A stretch of DNA of 64,000 nucleotides from the NCBI GenBank assembly GCA_028551475.1, contig CM052361.1, positions 20,907,491 through 20,971,490 on the forward strand. Reading direction: 5' to 3'. The notes under the pieces are model-generated. The model did not search any database and was not told where the DNA came from. It was given only the letters and a program-made list of their open reading frames with translations. The DNA comes from Casuarina equisetifolia (taxonomy: Eukaryota; Streptophyta; Magnoliopsida; Fagales; Casuarinaceae). The translations under genes were made by a program, and so were the position numbers. Shown one piece after another: positions 50,164 through 63,700 of this stretch. Positions within the stretch are counted from its first letter, which is position 1. Each line of letters opens with the position of its first letter.

Positions 50164-51571
50164 AGATTTTGAACTTTCAAAAGCTTACTAAACCGTTGTA
50201 AATTTCCCACTGACAATTAACTCTCAAAGAAATTTTATCTATTTCTTTCCTAATTGTCTATTCTTTGAATCAAAGCTCGGCAGATGAGATTCGGTCTTGT
50301 GTCTGTACAGACACTCTGTACATAGATTAGGAAACAGATCCACTGAGTTCAAACCCAACAGTTTGAAAACAGATAAACAATTAGATAAAACAGTGGCTGT
50401 TTTAGTCCCGTGACAAGGCTTGTGAAACATGGACCGGTGGTTTGGGAGTGGGACTGAGTGAGTCCACCTTTTGATAATGATGCACAATTCGAAAGATGTC
50501 GCACTTAATATTTTATCTCATCCTGCTCTAATCCCTGTACTGGGTGTGTTTAAGAAGACCCCTTTTTCCTGTAAGTAGGCACATCTGGAAAGCCACCAAC
50601 TCAAAAGCATGTTCCACTAGATAATCATTCGTCTTCTGATCCAACAACCACTCTCCATTAACAACGTCTCTTCTGCAAAGTTGGACCTGCAATGGGTGTT
50701 TTACGTTTTTCTCCCCAAACTTTTCCAAAGTCACTTCATTAGGAGAATGCGAGATGACTCGGAGGAAACCCAGAGAAATAAGTGTTTATGCCACTATACC
50801 GCATACCCAACAAGGAAAAGTTGAGGAACAGCACGAAGTTAGGTTGCCAAAACTGCATTTTTCTTAAGAGCTTAAAGCCGAAAGTAATCAAAATTCAGAA
50901 AGCAGCATTTATGAATCAGAGACAAGAGATGATTAAGTGGATAGGAAGTGCAGTGGAGATATCTTACGTCCATTTACAACTGGTCCCGGCAAGATATAAC
51001 GGATAGTACTTAGAACTTGATGTTGAAGAAGTTTTGGTCAATTGCAATCTGGCTTAAAGAGTACAGCGAGAGCCATCCACACAATATGGAGAAATGAAAG
51101 CACCGTGATCGGACTGATATAAGATAAATGAATTATTTATAAAAATAATAGCTTGTGATACATATGATGTGAAAACCCCATCGACAAAAGATAACCCCAT
51201 AAATTAGATTTCGCACAAATTGCAATAGCAAAATAAGACATGAAAGTTTAAATGGATCAGCATCTCTAGTCTCACCCACGAAAGACCCTCAGGCTTCAAG
51301 ACATCTTTCAGCTTAGGTGGAAACTAAAACCAGGACGAACCAACTCATGACAAAAAACTAGAACCTATTATTCTGAAGAACCTAATGATCGTATGGGAAG
51401 AAGCTTTTCTTCCGGCTCAACTTCTTTGTTTTCTCCTCCAGGGTCATAAATCTTTTTTCCCCTCACCAGTTCCCCTGCCTAAATATGATAAATATTAATA
51501 AAGATTCAAAAAATGACAAAAGGCTAGTTAAAAAGGTTAAGATAGGAGCAATTTTGGGGTTAAATATGCTT
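50164..51571. other. Convergent intergenic space
   Basis: 3' UTRs of the VARLMGL-motif gene (+) and the CCCH gene (-) meet here. A few short open stretches (for example 50528-50734 and 50782-51006) match nothing recognised. A 3' exon or UTR of the CCCH gene may reach about 51370. No gene is seen. Confidence 0.4.
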
Positions 51572-53704
51572 TTATGCCACCAGCTGCTCCTGTTCCATAT
51601 ACAATTGCTCCACCCAAGCCGGAAGCGTCTCTGAGTCTCCAGTGTCGAGATGACACTGCTGCTGCTGCTCCTTCTCAAAATTTAAGTGCCCAGGTTTTGT
51701 AGGTGGGGCATCCTTCGGCAAGGACTGGACCCAAGTGACATCCGGCTCATTGGCAGCAATTGCCATCGAGGTTGCACCCGCAGCATAACTGCTGCCATTA
51801 CTTCGGATCCCAAAAGAAGCAGATTTCCTCAACTTGTGCAGCTCTTCTCCCTGGAGTCGCCAGTCCAATTTTCCATTAGGGGAGCCCCAATCCGAAAGGG
51901 TAGGAGACATTGCAGCAGAAGCACCAGGCGAAGAAAGTCCAGGATGACCTTTCATAGGGTTTCGCTCAATGAAGCTATGGCTCCGCATTGCAAAAGCAGC
52001 TGACCTTGAATTCAAAACTGGGGCTGCTGCTGCACCAGATGGGTCAACCCCAAATGAGGACGGTGTCCTCACTGGAGGGGATGAAAGACTGGTCCCATAG
52101 CTTGACCGGAGCTGCTGGTTCATGTTCTGGAGCATCTTTATACCAGTAGGAGATTGCAACTGGGGCGCTGAAACATCCATTGAGAGGCCCTGTAGTTGAG
52201 GCACAAGGGCAGGATCCACTGATCCAAAAATGTCATCAAGGTTGCTAGCATTCATTCGTCCAAGCCTATTCAGTTCCCCCGTCCTATCAACCGGGGAGGC
52301 AGCAAAAGCTAAAGCATTGGACAAGGGACTCTTCCAGCCGGATGGGGAGGTGAGACCAGATATCTCATCCATCAATTGCTGTTGCCTGCGACGATGACTT
52401 TCAAGCCCAAGCAATTCAGAGTCTAAATCCATATCTCTAGCACATAGAGCAGCTTTCAACCGACTACCTGGAAGCTGCAAGGTAGGGGGAACAATACCAG
52501 CGTGGTTTTGCCATATGTTTCCACCCAAGGGAGAAGTGGCTCCGGAAGGACTCATGGGTGATGTTGAATTGGATGGTATCAACACCGATGGAGAACCAAG
52601 GGAGAATGTGGGGATCGACCCCATATCTAGTGCAGAAGAAATTGCTGCGAAAGATCTCGGAGATGGCACTGCAGAACCTGTGGAAGGATACAGAGGGCGC
52701 AGCTCTTCTGGCTTATGAGCAAAGAAACAGACCCTTCTAGTGCATCCTGTCTCGTCCTTGCAGAGGCGTGTTCGATACTGAGCAGGGTGAAGCCAACACT
52801 CAAAAATACCATGTGCATACTCACAAGCATCTCCTTGCCTGCATGACCCCTTTCTGAACTCTGGGCAAGGGACACAACTGTAATGGTACTTCCTCGGATC
52901 ACGCCGCCTGGCATTCTCCCCCGGATGAACAAATGGGCACTCTGTCCAGTCATGCGAGTAAGCCCTCGAGCAAGGCTTGACCTTGAACGTATACATTCGA
53001 AATTCATCTGTGCTATAAATCCCGTTCTTGATATCTGGAAGAGAAAGATCAACCGGATACTCTTTCTTCTCAGTCCCATCCTTTGAAACCCGAGGTGTCA
53101 CAGCTTCTTCCTGTTCTTGTCCATCTGTCTCATGACCCATTTGATCAGACAAACCAAAGGGATCCTCTAAGCTAGTAAAGCCCTTCAGCAGGACCTCCAT
53201 TCTTTTCTTCCAAAGGTTAGAGGTTGAATTCGAAGTATGTGTGATCAACTCACAGGGCCTTTTTCCATTAGCATCAAGAGCATTAACATCGGCAGAAGCA
53301 TCAAGCAAGAGCTTAACAACCTCAACCGACGCCGCAGAGCCACCAACAGCCGCACAATGAAGTGCTGTGGCTTCATCCGAACCACAAGCCCGATTAACAT
53401 CAACAAGACCAGTCTCAAGTATATAATTCAACACACCTTTGCTACCAAACATAGCAGCAATCATGAGGGGAGTCCTCTCTTCAAGCCCCATCTTCTTTGA
53501 CCCAGTTCTCCTCCCGTACCACATGCTTGCTTCATTAAAATCATGACCCTCCTCTTCCACAGCCCTTCTGAACCCAATTAAATCATCAGAGGCTGCTAAC
53601 TCGAGCAATAGCGAAGAACTAGAAACGCAACCCTCTTTTTCCTGCAATCCACTGTCCATGACGAAACCTGTTTGAGAAGGTTTCCTCTTGGAACCACTGC
53701 ACAT
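51572..53704 (-). CDS. Ankyrin-repeat CCCH-type tandem zinc-finger protein (plant TZF/SZF group)
   Basis: A single coding exon on the minus strand. The chosen Met reads [11 protein letters not shown] and gives 710 residues, the usual size of the group; the frame is open 21 codons further upstream, but that part looks like 5' UTR. Parts: ankyrin repeats at about residues 70-160 ([32 protein letters not shown]); then the plant TZF zinc-finger block at about 240-330 with C-X5-H-X4-C-X3-H ([16 protein letters not shown]), C-X7-C-X5-C-X3-H ([19 protein letters not shown]) and a third Cys/His cluster ([16 protein letters not shown]). A long Ser/Pro/Gly-rich tail follows, with possible phosphorylation patches ([16 protein letters not shown]). 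Relatives bind AU-rich RNA, move between nucleus and cytoplasm, and act in salt/ABA/defence responses. It looks intact. Confidence 0.94.
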   Translation of the reverse strand: MCSGSKRKPSQTGFVMDSGLQEKEGCVSSSSLLLELAASDDLIGFRRAVEEEGHDFNEASMWYGRRTGSKKMGLEERTPLMIAAMFGSKGVLNYILETGLVDVNRACGSDEATALHCAAVGGSAASVEVVKLLLDASADVNALDANGKRPCELITHTSNSTSNLWKKRMEVLLKGFTSLEDPFGLSDQMGHETDGQEQEEAVTPRVSKDGTEKKEYPVDLSLPDIKNGIYSTDEFRMYTFKVKPCSRAYSHDWTECPFVHPGENARRRDPRKYHYSCVPCPEFRKGSCRQGDACEYAHGIFECWLHPAQYRTRLCKDETGCTRRVCFFAHKPEELRPLYPSTGSAVPSPRSFAAISSALDMGSIPTFSLGSPSVLIPSNSTSPMSPSGATSPLGGNIWQNHAGIVPPTLQLPGSRLKAALCARDMDLDSELLGLESHRRRQQQLMDEISGLTSPSGWKSPLSNALAFAASPVDRTGELNRLGRMNASNLDDIFGSVDPALVPQLQGLSMDVSAPQLQSPTGIKMLQNMNQQLRSSYGTSLSSPPVRTPSSFGVDPSGAAAAPVLNSRSAAFAMRSHSFIERNPMKGHPGLSSPGASAAMSPTLSDWGSPNGKLDWRLQGEELHKLRKSASFGIRSNGSSYAAGATSMAIAANEPDVTWVQSLPKDAPPTKPGHLNFEKEQQQQCHLDTGDSETLPAWVEQLYMEQEQLVA

Positions 53705-56700
53705 GGAAATCTCCTTCTCAGACCTCCACAAAAGAATCTTTCTATAAGATTTAAAACAAAGAAACAATCAAAAATACTATTGCAGAACTTACAAAGAAAG
53801 AAAAGAGTAAAAATCGAAAGAAACACGCACCCTCAGAAAAAACTATAGAGACATAGAGAGAGATAAAAGCTTCACTCTTACATGAATATCACTGGAACAC
53901 CCCAGTAAATTATAACAGACGTTCAGTACGTAAACAAATTCTAAATCTTCTACTAAGTTAGCCATAAACTTATCCAACTAGCACCCAAATTCAGAACAAG
54001 TAAGAAACAAAAATCTGTTACAATCCAACAAACAAAACCAAACGTTTCACAAACCCGACAGACCAAAATTCAGATTACAACCTTTTCTTCCCATTTCCCA
54101 GCAACCAAAATAGAAGCTTAGAATCATCCATAATGACAAAGAATCCAAAAACAGAAGTTCATTTTAACGCCAAACCCAAATCTCAACAAGAGCAAGACTG
54201 GTACCTTAACAACACGAGAACCACTGAAGAAGCCGAACACTCAGCAACCCAAACTAGTTTCAAAACAAAAACCACACCTTTTTCCTTGTCTTCCTCTCTG
54301 CTTTATGGTTGTTCTTAACTACACAAAGTCACCTTGGGAGGAAGAGAAAAGTAGAGAGAAAGAATAACGGAGGGAAAGGAAGAGACTTTTCCTCTCTCCT
54401 CCTCTCTCTCTCTCCCCTTCTCTTTTATGGAGGTGTTGGGTCAAAAAGGCGAGTCTACGAAAGCCACCTACGCTCCCTCCCACCCCATTTCCCATTCCAC
54501 TCGAAAATGAAACCCAAATGCAAATCCAAATGCGACGGACAATCAAATTCAAACCGCGGGCCCTACGGCTGCGTTAATATCCAATGGGCCACCCAGCTAT
54601 CAATAGCCACGTGTACGCACGATATGGTAGAACCGGCCGCATTAAGATTCCGGATTTGTCATGCCCCGCGCGCCACTTTGGCATTGGCGGATGACGTGGA
54701 CAAACATGTACCGTCAGGATGTTTTTCCTTAAAAGCTGTTCCTAGTTTCCTTCCCCGAGCTCCCTTATCCTCACCCCGCTGTGAATTAACATCGTGAAAA
54801 CTATCTCTCATTGGTTGACATTTAAAACTATATTTTTATTTTTTTGGAAGCTCGTTGAATTTTAATTTACAAATAATTATGAAGATCTTTATCATAATTT
54901 TAAAAAGTGGTATTCCTGTCATTTCATAAAGTTTTTGGTTGGATATTTTCTTGAAGAAATCGACCGAACGGGAAAATGTCGGGGAGAGCTACGGTGATAC
55001 CTAGAAGTGTACTAACTACCTGTCGTGTGATTAATTTTTTATATTTTATTGGTCAGAACAAACGTCCTGGTCTCAAACTTTAATTCTTTAATGTTCATCT
55101 TTCTGATCAAGAAAACATATATTTAAATATTTTATGTCACGAAAGCAACTTCTGAAGGAAAGCAGACATAATCCTTATGCGCTAGGCCCAATGATTTTCT
55201 TCCCTCAATGTTAAACCATCTAGGGCATGCTTTAATGGGATTGCGACCTTAGCAGCTGCAGCTGAAAATTTCAAACTAGTTTTTGAAAATTACTTTATTA
55301 TAAGAAATTATATATAATATTCGATGTGAAATTCTTATTAATGAACATTTAACTCAGGTTGGTGGGCTATCATGTTCATTTCTTTTACTTGAACATCAGG
55401 GTATTTCTTGAGCAACAAATATGAAAACCATAAGCTCTAATTTTATATCCTTTGCAATATAGAATTGTTTACTAAATGGCAACCTATATCAAATCATCAA
55501 ATTCAAACTTCAAACTTCAAACTTCAAACTATGGTTATTAGACATGAATTGTTATTTTTTAGCCATTAGGGAATCATCATATGAGTTTAAATTCTATTAT
55601 ATATGTATAGTAGTTAAACCTGACACTCATCTTCATTGTCCAAATATGATATATGTATTGATGAATGTCTTTTGTTTAGTGTCCTTAATTTGCAATCGTG
55701 TTCAAAGTAGAAGGCATATATTCATATCCCAATGAATAATGCGAAGGGACATAAGATGAGAATAGTTTGTTGAAGGAAAGCATGTTACAATTGAATCCCA
55801 ACTCTAAATTAAATATTAATGGTAGGGACAAGCAAGAAATATTAATTAGGGAGGGGGATGTGGGGTTTTGGCTTTGACGCTAAGATTTAAGCGGATAAGC
55901 ACAAGAAGTTCAAAGGAAGACTCTGGAATCTCTTTCTCTCCGTTGATAGGACAGGTCAAACATTTTGAACGGTGTGGATTGCGGACCAGCAAAGGGCAAA
56001 TGACTCTGAACCTGTCAAGCTTTAGAAAAGTCGACGGTGTGCGATCAAACAGTGCCCCACCAATAGCTGGAAACGACATCGGAGATCGCATAAAAGATAT
56101 AGTGGGGTGGGACGTGTGAAAATTACACATGCAGTAAAGATATATTGACATCCTTTTCATCGGTGGAAAGATAAGCACTCCCTGTCCTTTTCTTGGGTGG
56201 AAAGAGGCATTAGATTTCCATGATGATCACAGCTCTGTCAATCCCACTCCGACATCACTAGATTCTCATTAAATGTTTGGGAAAGAAAAGGTGAGCAAGA
56301 AAAGATGAAGAGGGTTTTGAATAGTTGAAGCGATTAAGCATAAACCAGGGTTGAAGATGATGGAAATCCAAATTCTTGGTTCTGAAAATTCTAGTTTAAT
56401 GGCAGAAAATGACTGCTAAATGCAGCATCTTTCTTTTGCTGTTGTTTATATTCTTGTTTATCGTTGTTTTCTGGCTTGGGAAGACTTGACATCGAGATTA
56501 ATTAATTGGGTTCCCAGCTTTGGGACTTGGGAAGTTTCTGCAAGGCATCAACCTGGTTGGTCTGTCCTTTTTTCTTTTTCTTCTTCTGCTGAAATCATGA
56601 CGAACGACTATCTTCAACCCCCTGATTATGTCACTGTAAAAATCACCATTGAAAGGGCTCAAGCCTTGAGACAACGTTCGCTGCAGCCAAAAGAACAGAA

Positions 56701-59098
56701 CATTCCACCTTTTGGGTTTCTAATGGGACGGAACCAAATGCACCAGGAACCAATCTATCTTCATCGTCTGTGACCAGGAAGCAGCCCACTGTTCATGGTG
56801 ATCTGTGATGGCATATACCCACTACCAGAAGCAGCATTACTAAGCTTTGTTCTCATTTTTTCCACTCTCCGGGATTCCCAAAGTCAAAGAAAACGGAAGG
56901 CTTTCCCCTGTTCAGAGAATAGTAAATATGGTGTCAGAAAAAACAAAAGACGGGTGATGATCCCAAAGAAGCAATTTCCATGGCCTCTACTTTCTTAGTT
57001 AATAATTCCCTGGAGGAAAGGGCAGGATCCATGCCGTAGAAGGGAAGCCTTTGTTTTGAAAAGATGCCTAATCATGTCAAATGCCACCACCAACTGATCA
57101 CATGTGTCTACAATCTCGCTTTCTCTGATCCCACTTGCTCTTCTATATTTCTGTTTAACCATTTCTCTAACCCTGAATTACAATGACCACAACAGTATTA
57201 TATAAGACCACCCATCTAAATATTCCAACATGCAGGGTTTGAAAAGGCAAAATCAATGGCTGAATGATACGTCAGGCTCAATCTCACATCATATCTATAG
57301 AATCCCGGTCCTTGTCAAACTAGCCAAAGTTTTCCAAAGCCTTCATTTCTGTACCTAAATCTGACAACTATTTTCTTATGGACTTTTGATCACGTCTGGG
57401 AACATCTTGCTAATATCACCGTTTTTGTGTCCCTTCATCTGCTAACTCCATCAAATTTGGAGCGTTTCAAAAAGGGATCAGTGCCCCACTGGCTGCCCCA
57501 TTAGCTTAGTTAATGTATATAAGCTCATAAGAATATCATGAGGGGGGCCATCCTACATGCAGAGTAACAGACAAGAGGAGACTTAATGGAACGCACCAGC
57601 TGCAAGAGTTAAGGACACACGACATTTCTACTGCTCCGTGGAGTTCAAGAAATGATGATGCACATTGAGTTTAGGTTGATCTACTGATGAACTCTGCGAG
57701 GATACGTAGTGGTCATGTGATATTGCGTGACGGGCTTCCCTTCAGGAAATGGCATGCAATATCTTTTCTGCAATGGTAGGCACTGAATGAAAAACGTGTT
57801 TTAAACCTTTAGAGAAGGCCGTAGGCGATGGTGCAAGATGCGAGCTTAGTGTAACTCTGTTTTTGGCGATAAAGTTGCAGAAAAAGAGAGAGGAGTGACG
57901 ACTAAAGCTCGTGAACGTGCAAGTTTTGGGGAAGGACCTTACGGGGCCAAAAGTACCATGACATCATTGCTTAGTTCAACCCCCAGTTGGGTTTTAGGCC
58001 AAAATCAAGCACAGTTGCTGATCCTATCATTTATCACATTTCCAAAGCGAAGTCTGAATTTTCCACCAGGTAGCCGCCGAAGACCAGAAAGCAACGTGAC
58101 AAGTGAAGTCCCGACGCACACGTGGTTTTAGTGTTAAGAAATAGTGGTCCAACAGGCACAGCCGACCCCTAGATGTTAGCTCATAAACGGTCCGGTAGAC
58201 TTGCAGGCCTGGTATCAACCCTAACAAAGACTGGACCCAAGTACTACATAGATAGGAGAGAAGAATGGAGAAGCCTAGTTTTCAAGTACCCATCTTTCAC
58301 AGAATTTTGATGCAAGCTTAGCTGATTTGGGCTTGTTCTCTGTAGTTCTCCTTACTGGTAAATCTATGTCAATTTTATCTTAAAATCAAATTAAATTTAG
58401 GGAAACAGAAAATTTCAATTCATAACATCAATCTACTTTTAATTTGCAGTTATATAGACCCTAAAACAATTTATTTGTTCACATTTTGGTCCAAATTGTC
58501 TCACTATGATACTAGTTTTTTATAAAAAAAAAAAAAATGGCAATGGATCACAGCCATAGAAGGATTCAGCATATAAACACAGGCAAATTTAATAAGATTC
58601 GAAGAAAGAATGTTGTAGATCCCCGTTGACAATTTTCATAGATTTTCTTTCTCCATCTCCAAACATGGTCATTTGCCTATCTATGAATAATATCAGTGGC
58701 ACACTACTCTCACAACCTATCTCAACCTCAACGTTGGATATTGTTATTATTGAATTAAAGTTTTGATAAAAACAAAAGTGACTAAATTAATATCATGGCT
58801 AATAAAGAAAATATATTTCATATATTTTCCTTTGATAATGTAAATATTCTCCTTGTGATAAATCCTCCAACAATGAAACATTAATGTACAAATTATTGTA
58901 CTATTCCTATGTTAATCACAAGACTTTCCAGAAACAATGAACTTATATTGCTTATGATGAAAGCAAAGAAGAAAAACATGCAAGATGCTATGGTCTAAGA
59001 TGTGTACCTGTGCCACATTAGTAAAGAAGTATATTGTCAAATTATATTGAAGCAATTTGTTCTTGCTGTCCAATATATGACCGAAGACTTGTCAAATT

Positions 59099-59226
59099 AT
59101 ATGCAGCAGAAGGAGGAGATGCCCGGTAAATTATATGTAGCAGAAGGACGAGATGCCCAATAATTATGTGCAGCAGAAGGACGAGATGCCCAATAATTAT
59201 GTGCAGCAGAAGGACGAGATGCCCGA
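59099..59226. repeat. 33-bp minisatellite, about four copies
   Basis: The unit contains GCAGCAGAAGGACGAGATGC followed by CCAATAATTATGT. Two inner copies are identical and the outer ones vary. An open frame passes through on the minus strand because 33 is a multiple of three, but no gene is recognised. Confidence 0.85.
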
Positions 59227-59548
59227 TAGCCTCTACATGGCTACATCTTACTAGGAAAAAAGAGGAAGCAAAAAAGGGAAGAAAGCATGGGAAGATGGAG
59301 AGGGTAAAAGAAGAAAAGCAAAGTATCAAAGGACAAAAGGGATAAGCAAGTAATTGGAAGCCATGCATTATTCATTGGACAATGAAGGGGTTACAGATCC
59401 AACGGCTAGAAGAATTCAAGAATTCAAGAACTCGTGGGCCAACAAGCTTGCTAAGCACGAATTGTTCAAAGTTGATAAGGTTTAACAGTATGTGCTTTGA
59501 CCAATAGGTTAAGTTTTTGACCTAGCAACATCATCCATTGTTTTAATA

Positions 59549-59636
59549 ATTGATATTAAAGTTTAATTATAATATTAGAGTATGAGGATTTATTTTAAAA
59601 TTTTAAGACATTAAGTAAAAAAATCTCATCATTTAT
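59549..59636 (-). repeat. Dispersed repeat, copy 2
   Basis: Shares TTGATATTAAAGT, AAAATTTTAAGA and AAATCTCAT blocks in the same order with the reverse complement of 29078-29145. Element limits are not visible and the family is unknown. Confidence 0.5.
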
Positions 59637-60759
59637 AAGATGATAAGCTCATTTTCTTGCTTTCAATATACACGTTTGAACCCAATTACTACCCTTTTTG
59701 TTTTTGTTTTTGTTTTTTTTCCCCAAGTACTTCGTATGTGTGGTTGCTAAGAAGGGACCCTTATGGGGCTTGGCTTGAGTCACCCATGGGTTCCAAGTGG
59801 ACTCGGCCTGTTGCTTGCAGAAAGGGGCTCAAGAGGGTTGATCTAAGTGCTTGAATCCGTGTGATTCAGCGAGACATGTGCCAATAATCTTATTGAGCAC
59901 GGGTGGGTCGAAATTATTAAGGATTAAAATTTACACTTTTTAAGTATAGGTGAGACGTGAGAGGCTTATACAGGAGCAAGAGACATGAAAGCCCCTAGAG
60001 GTGTGAGACCTAAAGAATAAAGTTCTATAAGAGAATGATATGTTCAAGAAATCTTGCAAGAACCTTCGTAATCAAAGCTAAGGATCAAGTGAGAGCATGT
60101 CATAAAAGAGGAGATGGAGACTTTGAAGTAAGAAAGTCTTAGAAATAATTTATCCAATGATATTTAGTATTGCACCAATTTAGACTCTAAGTGGGAAATT
60201 ATTAATTGTGAAATCAATTTTGGTTGGGGGAAAATTAATAATTTTGTCTATTAAGGTTTCTCCCAGGATGTCTGAAATTTTAAAGGTTGGAAAACCTTAT
60301 GCTGTATTATGTTATTTGGTAAGTTATCAAAGAGGAAAAATTCTGTTGTAGCTCCTATGTGACGTAGAGAACCACGAAAATATGTAATCAGACTATTATG
60401 AGAAAATCCTTAAAACTCGAAAGCACAATCAGAATAAACTATTGCTTCTTGAATGGAGGAATTGATTTATCTTAGATTACATAAAACCCTCGATGTTCTT
60501 GTGATTATACGTGCGTATTTCTTCTTGTTGATTGTTTATCTGACAAGAAGCTCCAAATTCACTCCTTTACTAAGTAGAAAAGAATGTATACCATATTGCT
60601 TGCAGAACTAGAAAATCGTACTCTGCAACCCATCAAAGTATATAACAAAATGATCATACAAAAAATTTACTTGGATTTTTAATTATAGCCTAAAAATGTT
60701 TTTCAAATGATAAAAGCTACAGTATACATACACTAACAAGAAGCGAAGTGACCAAAAAA

Positions 60760-63700
60760 TTAAGTTAAATTAACTCTCGAAGGTAGGTACACTCCTCGAG
60801 GTTGGTCTTCCACAAAGGAGCCTGCACAAGAGACTAGCTTCAGAACTGACTGGGCAGAGGGGTGGTACTTCTGCTTGGCCTCATCAAAGCTCTTACATAG
60901 GACCTGTTCAACCCATTCCTCCACTGTACTATTCCTCTCTGATAACCAAGTAGCTGCAAGTATTTGCACTATGACTTCTTCATCAATCTCCAGGGTAACC
61001 TCAGACCCAAATGTCCTCCGAAATTGTTTGCTAATATTCTCAATCACTTTCTCCGCTACTAAATCAAAATGAAACGGTTTGAAGACCACTTTTTGATCTA
61101 CAATATCAAGAAAGTCCAACCAATCATGCGGCTTTTCACAGATAGAGTCAGATACAGGAAGATTTAAATCCAAATAGGATCTGGACGCCTTGGGAGCTCG
61201 TTCCTGCTCAGAGGCTCCCGTAAGTTCCAGAGAGTCATAGGTCTCAGCCAACTTCCTTTTATTCAAAGAATAGACACTTGATGTTCCATTCTTGTGCGTC
61301 ACTTTAACGTTCATGCCATTACTTCTGCTGGCATCCCCACCACCATATTCAACTAGTATCTGCATTTGATATCTTTTGGCTTTCAGTATTCGTTCCTCAG
61401 GAAATTGCATAGACTCCTTGCTGAGAAGGGAAGTTCTGTCTTCCATTGTGATCGTTGAGGTTATGATGAAGATCGTATTGTTTATGCTGATTTCTCTCCC
61501 ATACGAGTCTGGAAATCTACCCGTTTTAATGGCCTGGGACAAGCTACTCTGGGCTAGGGGATCAGCCTTCTCCACATTTTGAAGAAAGACAACTGAATCG
61601 GGTTTCTTGCGCAGCTCCCCAACAATATAATCAACAACAGTCTTTGCCCTAAACTTCAAGTCATAACCATCTAGTTCATGGTGTTCGAACATTGAGTTTG
61701 ACTCCCCGTCTTGGGAACCCAAATCCACAGAGATCAGGCTTTCCCTGGTGCCAAACATTATCTCGGCTAGTGCTGAAGCAATTCTCCTGTGTCCAACTTT
61801 GTCGTGTCCGAGGAAAGTAAGCCAAATCTGTCTTCTGAGACTTGAGCCGCAATGGCTTCCATTACCAGTTAGGAAGTTGGATACAACTTCACTAATAGAA
61901 CATATGGCTTCATCTTGCCAGGAAACCTTTTCTAATAGCATTCTTCTGAGGGACTTAAAATCCCTTGGATCAGACTGCCTTCCTAGAACAGCACCAGAGC
62001 TGCGGGAGGACTGAACCATATGGTGTGACGTATTTTCACTCGCTGCATCCACCTCAGTAGAAGTGGAACCTGAAAAGTGCCGAAGACAATCTTTTTGACC
62101 TGGTAATTCTGGACTTTCTGGCTTCTGACTGGTAGATGCATACAGTGTTCCCAGCCTCAAATCTGTGGTCACAGGAGTTACTGTGGAAGATGATGTGTGG
62201 CTGCCATTAAGAGATGAATCTTCAAAATATCTGTCCTTCCTATTTGCAACAAGCGGGAAACCCTCGGCAGATGGGAGCTGGGACCAGGCATGGGAAATAT
62301 CTAATTTGGGCAATGGTTGTACCTGATGATGCCGCTGGCAAATACCGTTCCACTTCTTTTGAAGCTCCAAAATCTGGGCATTCAACATTGTCTCGTCATT
62401 ATTGGTCTGCTGAATGAAAACCACTCACATCAATATTTCCACGCTCTGGTTGACGAAATACAGCAAATGAATAAAAATTTTAAAGCAGCTATGCAATACA
62501 CACCCTCTCTCTCTCACACACATATCTGAGTCCTAGAAATAAAACTTGGAAGAACTACACACCTTCGCCACATCGGCTCCCTCGCCTGTTTCACGTTCAG
62601 CCCCTCGCAACCACGAAGGAATGGATTCTGAATACTTATCACTAATGGGAACACCAGGTCCTCCCTTCCGAATGTCAGCAACATCTTGCTCATACTTTTC
62701 ATTGCAAAGTTTACAGCGCCTAAATGATTGACCTGTGCCGCTAAATGGATATGAGAAGTCGGACGGTGTAGAAAAGAACCCACCCAGCGGAACAAAGGAA
62801 CCAAGCAAGCTGTAAGGATATCATGAACAGGAAGCGTGAGATCCAAATGAGCACAAAAAAGTTGGAAGCTGAAGTGTTCATGTAAATAAATACATGTGGG
62901 CACACACCCTGCATATGACAGACCTACAGTAGCTCTAATTTAGCTTTCCCAGCAGGAGTTGCAAAAATAACATCTAAACATTATATTGGCTTTATGGAAA
63001 CCAGAAACTTAACTCGAGCAAGAGGCGAAAGACAAGTAGAAACAATAGCTAGTGGAACAAAAATATATTGGCTGATAGAAGCCTTAAAGAAGTACAATGT
63101 AACAGTTCATTTCCTGACATCAAACTCAACGACTGAAAAAGGAGAGCACAGACTCTTTAAGCGAGAAAAAATTATGCAAGCATAGCGGAGCTTTGACACT
63201 TTATAAAGCAAAAATAGCGAAGGATTCCATCCAAAATAACCTCGCATGTATCTCATAATCAAGAAGTCTTGAATACATAAAAAGATGATGTACTGGGAAT
63301 ATAGAAAATGTAATCGGCAATTTGAATTGGAAGTAGTGAATCCTAAAAGCAATTGCAAATAACAAGGACAATGTACCCACCTGGATTTGGACGAAAATCC
63401 ATCGCCGAAAGGCTTAAAAGAAGAAGTGATAGGCAACGGTTGCAAATCCAAGCCCTTCTCTATACACGGCAACCGACCCAAAAGCTTCAAGTAAATCTCG
63501 TAGGTCCCCGCCGCACCCATCACCCACAGTCTCTCGCCGTGGAGTTCCAACAAGCTCGTCAGCTGCGAGACCACAAAGCCCACAGCCTCATTAGATACTC
63601 CGTCTTCGCTCAGCGCCTTCAAGTTCCCCAAGTTTATTACAATCCCAGGCCCCAAGCACTGCTCACCCAACTCCTTAAACCTCGACGCCATCTTCTCCTC

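Larger units (their letters stand above)
53705..60759. other. Long gene-poor region between the CCCH gene and the SMXL gene
   Basis: The 5' part carries the CCCH gene's 5' UTR; a GT...AG pair suggests a UTR intron from about 54206 back to about 53780, with a CT/GA-rich tract at 54390-54425. Beyond about 54900 I find no convincing gene. Noted items: four 7-bp CAAACTT-type units at 55501-55528; an open stretch at 56420-56773 with a NOI-like scrap; a 33-bp minisatellite at 59099-59226; a dispersed repeat copy at 59549-59636. The final 700 bases include the SMXL 3' UTR. Confidence 0.45.

Noticed and set aside
59657-59854. 65-codon ORF containing LLRRDPYGAWLESPMGSKW
   Set aside because: No family recognised and no supporting gene structure around it.
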